A DNA stretch of 64,000 nucleotides from Sarcocystis neurona (taxonomy: Eukaryota > Apicomplexa > Conoidasida > Eucoccidiorida > Sarcocystidae), in NCBI GenBank assembly GCA_000727475.1, contig KL647290.1:234538-298537 (forward strand), read 5' to 3'. Under the pieces are notes generated by a model that worked only from the letters and a program-made list of their open reading frames with translations, was not told the DNA's origin and did not search any database. This document shows, piece by piece, positions 57,001 to 64,000 of this stretch. Both the position numbers and the translations under genes were made by a program. Numbering within the stretch: position 1 is the first letter of the stretch; each line of letters opens with the position of its first letter.

Positions 57001-60000
57001 ATATATTCGTCCCTACGTATAACAGCACGTATCGTACGCACACATATATACATGTATATGTGTAGTTGCGTCTGCGTATATAGCTGCTGACCCGTCTGTC
57101 TCCCTATCTGTCTGTCTCTTTCTCCATCCGTGGGTCGCATGCTGTTAAGAGAGAGCGCAAAAAAACAGCAGCGTACCTTTTGATGAACGTGACGGCATTT
57201 GTTTTCTCTTCGGCCGGGCCGACGAGACACACCAGCGGAACTCGCCTGCGGACGCAATACTCTCTGCACCCCGTACCGCCGCAAACCAGCAGCACCCGCA
57301 GCAGCCACATCAGCAGCGTCAGCTCTCACACCGGCACCGCCGCAGGGGAGCAAGAATAACTCCGTAGCAATACACATGCATACAGGAACGCGTTCATATA
57401 CAGGCATAGACGTGTATATTTGTCTGCCGCTATCAATACGTATATTTATATGTCTACTCGGAAGCGCATTTAAGGATATGAAGCACAATCGACTGAGTCG
57501 CTGCATGCAATGTAGTCCTCTCAGCGGAGGAATTCAATCAGAAACGAAAACGTGCCGGCATATTTGTCCTTCGCGAAGAACGTATATATTTGTGACACAC
57601 TGCGCGCACCTACTTTAAAAAACTAGCTGGGAAGGCATCAAAGAATGTGCGCCAGCACGTACGGAAAGAAGAAGAAGAGGACGAAGAAGAATATCGACGA
57701 CATACAACCGGTCAAATAACAGGTAGTAACAATCTCCAGACGTCCACACCAAGCTTTCACCTTCCCCTATAAGTACATACTATATATGTACCAGAGCAAG
57801 CATATATTTATATATATATATATATATAGACACGTAGATGTATGCAAACATATACAGACGTAGGGACCTTTATATACACATACATACATATATATATATA
57901 TATGTACGTGAAAGTAGATATAAATACACACGCATGTGTACACGTATAACGCACGAATATAAGAGATTATTAGCGAAGAATGACTACTTGAGATGTAGAA
58001 AGATGCTGCAGCAACATGTAGCAGCACAGAGTCCAGGGTGTCGCACTGCCTGCTGCGCCTCAGCCTGACTCAACTGTTACACCATCCGCAGCACTATACA
58101 TATGTATTGCAGAACTCCTTGACACGTATACATATATATGAATATACTTACATGCACATATATATATATATGTTTCTATGACCAGGTGATAGACGCGTTC
58201 TCACATAGGTCTTCACCCACGTGGCGAGGTGCCTCTCTTTCACACTCTGGCAGTTCTCCAACTGTCTTTTCTTTTCCTTTCTCCCCTTCTCTTTTTCCTT
58301 CTTTATCCCCTTACCACTTTTTCTACTTCTACTTCTCTGTTTGTTTCTTTCCTACAAAACAGCCACTTATCAAGACACAAATACATTCACATATATATAT
58401 ACATATATATATTCACGTGTACATATACGTGTGTGTATATGAAGAAGGAAGATCTCTCTCTTCGTGCGTGGGTAGTGTACGAGTGAGAGAAATGACTCAA
58501 GCGAGAGACAGAAACAGACAGACAGAGAAACAGCAGGTGGTGGCAGCGAGCGAGCCGCGGCCAAGCGCAGCAGATACCATCCTCGGCCGGAAAGCAGTCG
58601 TCCACCTTCTATCCCTCCATACAACGTTGAGCGCATAGAGAGAGATATGTAAAGATTGTCTCACGCATATCAACATATATATATATATATGTATGAGTAT
58701 TTTAAGGGAGCTGTATCGCTCTATGCGTGTACATACGTACAGACACATATGTAAAGGTACTTTTTCTTCATATACGCCCATGTGTGCGCGTCAATATATA
58801 TGTGTGTGTGTACGTCTCGATACGTGGTTTATGAGCACATAGATAGAGGTGGGTAAATTCTACATGTACGTATATATGTGTGGATAGACCTGGGCCAAGA
58901 CTTAGAAAGAGATGCACCGGTGCATGCAAGCTCCCGAGTTGCAGCAGTGATTGGTCCTCCTCCACCCATCTCCACAGAGCGGCAGCAGCAGCAGGGGCAG
59001 GCAGCAGAAGCGGCAGCAAGCAAAACGAGCAGCTTGACAACCGAGAGGAAAAGCGGCAGCAGGAGTGGCCAGCAGCGAATATTACAGGCGGCGGGAGGTG
59101 AGCAGTTCAGAAGCGGGTGGGGAGAGCAGCAGGAGCAGCAGAAGTAGGAGGAGCAGCAGCAGCAGTAGCAGCAGGAGCAGCAGCAGCAGTAGCAGCAGGA
59201 GCAGCAGTAGCCGCAGGAGCAGCAGTAGCCGCAGGAGCAGCAGGAGTAGCAGCTGCAGGAGCGCCAGGAGTAGCAGCTGCAGGAGGAGCAGCAGCAGGAG
59301 CAACCGGAGCAGGGACAGCAGCGGCAGGAGGAGGAGCAAGAAAGCAGAGCGCGGGTGACGTGTATTACTTACTTGAGGCTGCTGTTTATCGATGAGGTGC
59401 TGCGGTCTACGATCATTTCTCCATATTCTTCAGACAGACATTCCATCGCAGCAGCAGCTGTTGTCTGCGATTCTTTTTGTATTGCTCTTCTGTTTTCCTC
59501 TTCTTCTTGCTGCTCCTGTTGCAGCTGGCTTTCTTGCTGCTTCTTTCCACGCTGCATCACCTGCTGCACCAGCTGCTGCTTTTCTGTCTCCCGCTTTCCG
59601 CGGTTGCTGCCGCTTCCGTTCTGCTGCTGCAGCTGCTGCGCTTCTTCGTCTTCTTCGCGCAGCTGCTGCTGCAGCTCTTCTCTGTTTTGCTGTCCTTTGC
59701 AGCTGTCTGGCCTATTTGGCTGCTGCTGTGGCTCTTCCGACTCCTGTTGCTGCCAGGAGGAGCGTCCGGCTTCCTCCTGAAGCGCCGCTTGCAGCACGTC
59801 TACGACTCTCCGGAAATACGCCGTGCTCGTTCCGTAGAGCGAACACACAGCTACCTGCAGCAGAAGAAGCAGCAGCAGCCAGGCAGTCCCAGCAGTAGTA
59901 GCAACATCAGCAGCAGAGAATGAGCACCTGATATACCAGCGCAGCGCGGCAGGACTGGCACGAGAGGAGGAGCAGCAACTCAGGCGAAGAAAGTCGCAGC

Positions 60001-61855
60001 AAAAGCAGCAGCAGCAAGGACGCAGCAGCGAAGCAGCAGGAGAAGCCTTAGCTGCAGAAATGGCAGGTGCAGCATGCAAATCAGCAGAAAGAACGCGCGC
60101 AGCAGCTGGACCATCAGGAGCAGGAGTGAAGAAGAAGCAGCAGCAGTGTGCGGCCCACACACCACTCGCGACAGGAAGAAGAGACACAGATGCAGCAGCC
60201 GTACGTTAGGAGGCAGCGGGACTCGCAGCAGCAACCACTGGGCGGATGCAGCAGCAGGCGCAGCAAAAGTGATGGGGAAGCATGGGGGCCGAAGAGAAAA
60301 ATGATGTTATTCTACACGTACAGGCCACCCGACTTTTGTCGTCAGCCCTCCTCGCTTATTATGTCACTTTCTTCTCTCTGGCAAACGCAGCTACGGACCA
60401 GGCAGCAGCAGCAGAGGAAGCAGAAGCAGCAGAGGAAGCAGCAGCAACGGAAGAAGCAGGACCACCGGAGGAAGCAGCAGCAGCAGCAGCAGAGGAAGCA
60501 GCAGTAGCAGAGGAAGCAGCAGTGGCAGAAGAAGCCGCGGTCGCAGAGGAAGCAGCAGCAGCAAAGGAAGCAGCAGCACCCGATGAGGCGGCTGCAGCAG
60601 CGGCAGAGGACGCAGCAGCAGAGGAACCAGCAGCAGGTGTCATTTATCAACAGCAGCAACTCGGACAGGAGCCGTGGCAGCAGCAGCAGGTGCAACTGGA
60701 GGCTATGGGGCGGGGCGGCGGAGGCAGCGCAGCACACGAGGCGGAGCAACCGCCCCACACACAGCAGCAGCGCAGCAAACAAGTAGCAGCAGACCAAGCA
60801 GCAGCAGCGGCGTGGCTGCAGATATGAACAGGTGGAGCCTGCGTAGAAGCGTCTTTCAGAGGGAGCAGAGAAATGATAGCGACAAGCAGCAGCAGAAGCC
60901 GCGGCGTCACCACTGTTGCACACGTCTGCCCTGTCTTTTGTCTTGGAGAAAATAGGGTGAATTCGGGTGTGCTGCTGCTGCTGCTGCTTTGCCTCCTCGT
61001 CGACCTCCTGCAGCTGCCATCGCTCTACCTCCGTCCTCCCCCTGCCACCTGCTGCAACGCCTTCCTGCTACTGCTGCTGCTCTCCCCGCTGACGGTGCTG
61101 TCCCTGCTTCTCCTCGCCAAGAATGTGGCCTCACTTTTAGCTGCTGCTGACTATCTTACCGCAGAATTGCTGCTGCTGCTGCTGCGGGTCACGGCGTGCT
61201 GCAAGTGACGTGCTGTGTCCTAAACTGCAGCACATGCGCCTGAGGCTGCTATTGCTGCTGTCTACACAGACGCACACGTACTACCAATACATTATACACC
61301 CATAGAAGTAGAGAGACGCAAAAATACATATGCACATATATATTAGACAAATCCTGTGCAAGGGAGTGAATACGTATATGTACCGAGCTCCAGCATATTA
61401 CATACGTATATCGCCACATATATACACATGTATACCCACAGACATATAGGTATTTATCTATACATATATAGACAAATATTTATAGTGAACCTCAACAAAA
61501 GTGTTCACGCAGAAGTGCGTCTACCCACGTATGCTGAGACGCATGCAGAATATGTATACCCGGATAATATATATCTATACACCTATACATATAAGAAGCA
61601 CGGGCGCAGCTGTATATACATATATATGTATATGCGCAATCTCACCGTCGTCCACCCCACATATATATACACACAGAACAAGCGCAGCAACGCACACATA
61701 CGCAGTAACTACGTTCTGATCTATATGTATACATATATATATACATATACATATAAATATGCGTATACATGTACATATACAACCATATATATATAGAGAC
61801 AGAACACGGGCAGTAATACACATGTACGCAACACGTACACTCTGATCTCTATGAA

Positions 61856-61887
<32 letters not shown>

Positions 61888-62860
61888 CGTATATATATGT
61901 ATATATATATATATGCTTATATACAAGTACATATACAACCACGTATACATAGACAGAACAAGGCCAGCAATACACAGGTAAGCAGCACGTACATTCTGAT
62001 CGGTATAAATATATATATATATTATACATGCACGCATACACCCATATACGTATGTGTACAAATACGCCTATATATGTAGACCGAACATGCGCACCAACGC
62101 AGATATACGCAGTACGTACATTCTGGCCTACCTCTCTTTCTCCCCCTCCTCTCTCTCTCTCTATATATATATATACATACGTGTATATATATAACAATAT
62201 ATATATGTAAACACATGTACCCTATACAACCATATATGTATATACGTATGTAGATAGAAGGGAGAGGCGAAAGCGTACCTTGAGCGGGGATATTTGCAGT
62301 GGGAGATACCCCTGATGTATTTCGAGGAGCAGTGCGAGGAATCTCTCGAGAGAACCGACGCTTGCCCGATGCAGTAGAACAAGTGGACAGCAGGCTTGCT
62401 CTTTCTCTTCCCTTCGCCTCCCCTCTCCGTTCTCTTCCTCTCTCTTCTCAAGAGCAGCAACAGCAGGAGCGGCAGGAGCAGCAGCGACGGCAGCAGAAGA
62501 GGCACTGGCAGGACACTGAGTCCTTCGAGCAGCACCAGCAGCGGCAGGGGGGACAGCAGGAGCACCAGCACTGGCGTCAGCAGCAGAAGAAGAGGCAGCA
62601 GCAGCAGCCTGGGCAGCAGCAGCAGCTTCGGCAGCTGCAGCTGCACCACGGGAACCGTCGGCAGGCGCAACGACATACGGAGAATAAGCTGCGATGTCAC
62701 CACTAGCAGCATCAGAAGCAGCAGCCGGTCGGCAACGTTTCCTCGTAAAGACAGAGACAGCAGCCTTGGCAACAGCAGCCTTAGGAACAGCAGCCTGGGC
62801 AACAGCAGCAAGAGGCTCCGGTAGTTCACCTCGACAGAGCTGCCGCAGCAGACGTGGCGG
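54085..62860 (-). CDS. ThrRS: Threonyl-tRNA synthetase, C-terminal part (5' end beyond window)
   Basis: ThrRS charges tRNA-Thr. Exons seen, in order of transcription: 62860-62279 (safe part 62446-62279), 59854-59373, 57263-57177 and 54229-54085. The first ends with the last catalytic-core block, LLHRASVGSLERF followed by YLPLQISPLK, diagnostic of ThrRS. The second continues with AVCSLYG and YFRRVVDVLQAAL of the anticodon-binding domain, then about 115 Gln/Glu-rich residues, then MIVDRSTSSINSSL. The third gives RRRVPLVCLVGPAEEKTNAV, the domain's second half. The fourth, LPLSEAGKWLRREV then a TAG, matches the usual ThrRS C-terminal helix and keeps phase. Donors are GTACGC, GTAAGT and GTACGC. 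Upstream of 62446 the frame stays open through Ala-rich GCT repeats that may be intron. The catalytic motifs 1 and 2 and the N-terminal domains are not in the window. Whether it serves cytosol or organelle cannot be told without the N-terminus. Confidence 0.8.
55440..55790. repeat. Two-copy repeat of 189 bases in the last ThrRS intron
   Basis: TCAGAGATGCTGTATATGAA at 55551 recurs as TCAGAGATGCAGTTTATGAA at 55740, each preceded by TA-rich sequence and a TATnTGAATG phrase. Confidence 0.8.
57790..58200. repeat. (TA)n / ACAT microsatellites in ThrRS intron
   Basis: Several (TA)n runs of 16 or more bases (57808-57828, 57889-57902, 58158-58170) with ACAC filler between ThrRS exons. Confidence 0.8.
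58975..59345. repeat. AGC/CAG array abutting the 3' side of the ThrRS Gln-rich exon
   Basis: Near-pure AGCAGnAGC array on the plus strand, strongest at 59125-59340, ending about 30 bases beyond the donor of the 59373-59854 exon. In the sense direction it is a CTG tract just inside the intron. Confidence 0.9.
60282..60827 (+). CDS. Possible secreted Ala/Glu/Gln-rich protein, nested antisense in a ThrRS intron
   Basis: This single open frame of 181 residues runs opposite to ThrRS, inside its 59855-62278 intron. The start is charged (MGAEEKND), followed by a hydrophobic stretch LLSSALLAYYVTFFSLANA with a plausible signal-peptidase site before ATDQ. The rest is AEEA/EEAA repeats made from an 18-base GCAGAGGAAGCA-type array, then Gln runs and an Ala/Gln tail ending ...WLQI. 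The frame reads the triplets as Ala, Glu and Gln, as coccidian coding sequence usually does. Low complexity makes a chance frame possible, and the true gene could have more exons. Function unknown. Confidence 0.35.
   Translation: MGAEEKNDVILHVQATRLLSSALLAYYVTFFSLANAATDQAAAAEEAEAAEEAAATEEAGPPEEAAAAAAEEAAVAEEAAVAEEAAVAEEAAAAKEAAAPDEAAAAAAEDAAAEEPAAGVIYQQQQLGQEPWQQQQVQLEAMGRGGGGSAAHEAEQPPHTQQQRSKQVAADQAAAAAWLQI
60385..60640. repeat. 18-base GCAGAGGAAGCAGCAGTN array
   Basis: Tandem array of GAGGAAGCAGCA units in the ThrRS intron; in one plus-strand frame it encodes AEEAA repeats. Confidence 0.85.
61340..62230. repeat. Higher-order TA/ACAT array, period about 126-154 bases
   Basis: The phrase CGnACnTTCTGATC recurs at about 61711, 61837 and 61991, with a divergent copy at 62117; each unit also carries an AGAACAnGnnCAGnAA phrase and a long (TA)n run. 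It ends about 50 bases before the ThrRS exon at 62279. Confidence 0.8.
62450..62830. repeat. CAG/AGC tract next to ThrRS core exon
   Basis: Interrupted CAG/AGC units on the plus strand, reading as Ala (GCT) in the ThrRS frame. Whether this is exon or the pyrimidine tract of an intron cannot be settled from sequence alone. Confidence 0.8.
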
Positions 62861-63169
62861 CTGCAGCACGTCTACCTGCACGCGCATGCAGCTCCACACA
62901 CGCGTACACAAACAGACGTGTGTCTGTACACCGCGTGAATCGGTGTGTATATACACCACATGCCCAACTCTCTCTCTCTTTCTCTCTGGGATGAGGCATA
63001 TATGTAAAAGTAGAAGTAAATTTACAGATACACCGAATTGTGCGTAGAGGGCTGGGTCTGTGCGCAGACGAAAGGGAAATAACGAGGGAGAGGGAGTTCT
63101 CCACGTAAACCCACACATACATAGAAACACAGAGAGGAAGACCTACATACACATATATATATTTATGTG

Positions 63170-63470
63170 TGGGTGTTTGTATATATTAATGAAGTAGACA
63201 GTATTACGTGTCTACCCGTACAACGAGAGAGAGGGACACACACTTATATAGCGCCACAACTATATATATGTGTATGTGTGTATATGTATGTATATATGTT
63301 TTGAGACAGAAGAAGACAGACAGAGACACACACATACACCTACGTTTGTATACATTAATGAAGTAGACAGTTTTACACATCTCCCCCTACAACGAGAGAG
63401 AGGGACATATTTGTATAGAGTCAAACATATATATCTGTATGTGTATATATATGTAGAGAGAGACAGGAAT
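63170..63470. repeat. Two-copy repeat of about 169 bases
   Basis: ATTAATGAAGTAGACAGT occurs at 63185 and 63354, each followed by CCTACAACGAGAGAGAGGGACA-like sequence (positions about 63216 and 63388) and TA-rich filler. Confidence 0.85.
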
Positions 63471-63756
63471 AGTAGGAGGAAGGAGAGAAATATTTGTAGG
63501 GGTGGGAGTCGATATTTTCTGGCCCAGAGAAGAGAAGGAGAAGGGAAGACTAAAAAGGAAAACAAATGCAAAGAGACAGAGAGAAGTGTGGAGGGCGAGA
63601 GAAGAAGCGGGCGCCACATGACAGCAGAGACGGCAACATTCGTAGACTCAGAAGGGGAAAGACGCAGACACGTAACTTCGTCTATTTCCACTATGTACAC
63701 AAACACACACACATATATATATATGTCTCTCTCTCTATCCCTATGTATGTGACTCT

Positions 63757-64000
63757 ATATACAGAACTCCCCCTACCTCTCTCTGTCTCCCTGTCCCCCC
63801 GTCTCCTTCTCTCTGTCCCCCCGTCTCCTTCTCTCTGTCCCCCTGTCTCTGTCTCTCTGTCCCTCTGTCTCTGTCTCTGTTCCCCTGTCTCCCTCTCTCT
63901 GTCCCCCTCTCTCCATGTCTTCCTGTCTCCGCGTCCCCCTGTCTCCCTCTCTCTGTCCCCCTGTCTCCCTGTCTCCGTGTCCCCCTGTCTCCCTCTCTCT
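63757..64000. repeat. Pyrimidine-strand CTCTGTCCCCCTGTCTCC minisatellite
   Basis: Almost pure C/T/G array with CTGTCCCCCTGTCTCC-type units of mixed 6-, 12- and 24-base order, running off the right edge. One strand is nearly all pyrimidine. Confidence 0.9.

Noticed and set aside
59082..59339. Poly-Leu ORF on the minus strand.
   Set aside because: Pure CTG array read as Leu, within the ThrRS intron just past the donor; an artefact of the repeat.
1..64000. Telomere-like TTTAGGG/AAACCCT heptamer arrays, known in some Eimeria genomes.
   Set aside because: None noticed in this window, so they cannot be used to support the genus call.

Overview
The window looks like nuclear DNA of a coccidian apicomplexan, most likely Eimeria or a close relative. 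Three things point there. It encodes an ortholog of the apicomplexan glideosome protein GAP50. Its genes are broken into many small exons with GT..AG introns. Large stretches are packed with CAG/CTG triplet tracts, (TA)n and ACAT-type microsatellites, and minisatellites that enter coding sequence as Gln/Ala/Ser runs. Genus assignment is inference from this style and was not tested.

Layout. (1) 3317-26119, minus strand: an Hsp110-class Hsp70-family chaperone. I can join 11 exons with fully consistent splice phases into a 917-residue protein; about 88% of the 22.8-kb locus is intron filled with repeats. (2) 26120-34613: the interval between the start codons of the chaperone and GAP50, which are transcribed divergently. 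It holds a triplet-rich zone (31.0-34.6 kb) and some unproven reading frames. (3) 34614-38871, plus strand: GAP50, four exons, 432 residues, with signal peptide, degenerate purple-acid-phosphatase domain and C-terminal membrane anchor. (4) 42089-48829, plus strand: a secreted, unrecognised 900-residue protein whose C-terminal half is built of 17-residue and then 11-residue Leu-rich repeats. (5) 48.8-54.0 kb: repeat-poor, with only weak candidate exons. (6) 54085 to beyond the right edge, minus strand: the C-terminal part of a threonyl-tRNA synthetase, whose anticodon-binding domain is split by a long Gln/Glu-rich insertion. Its catalytic N-terminal part must lie beyond 64000.

The window alternates between repeat-rich DNA (1-28 kb and 54-64 kb, plus an island at 31-34.6 kb) and repeat-poor DNA (28-31 kb and 34.6-54 kb). 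GAP50 and the LDPK-repeat protein have clean introns and sit in the repeat-poor part; the two housekeeping genes sit in the repeat-rich parts.

Functionally the genes are not an operon-like system. They are a protein-folding factor, a motility-complex anchor, a probable secreted lineage-specific protein and a translation enzyme. The most novel items are the LDPK-repeat secreted protein, the Gln-rich insertion inside the synthetase, a possible secreted Ala/Glu-rich protein nested antisense in a synthetase intron, and several minisatellite families confined to introns.
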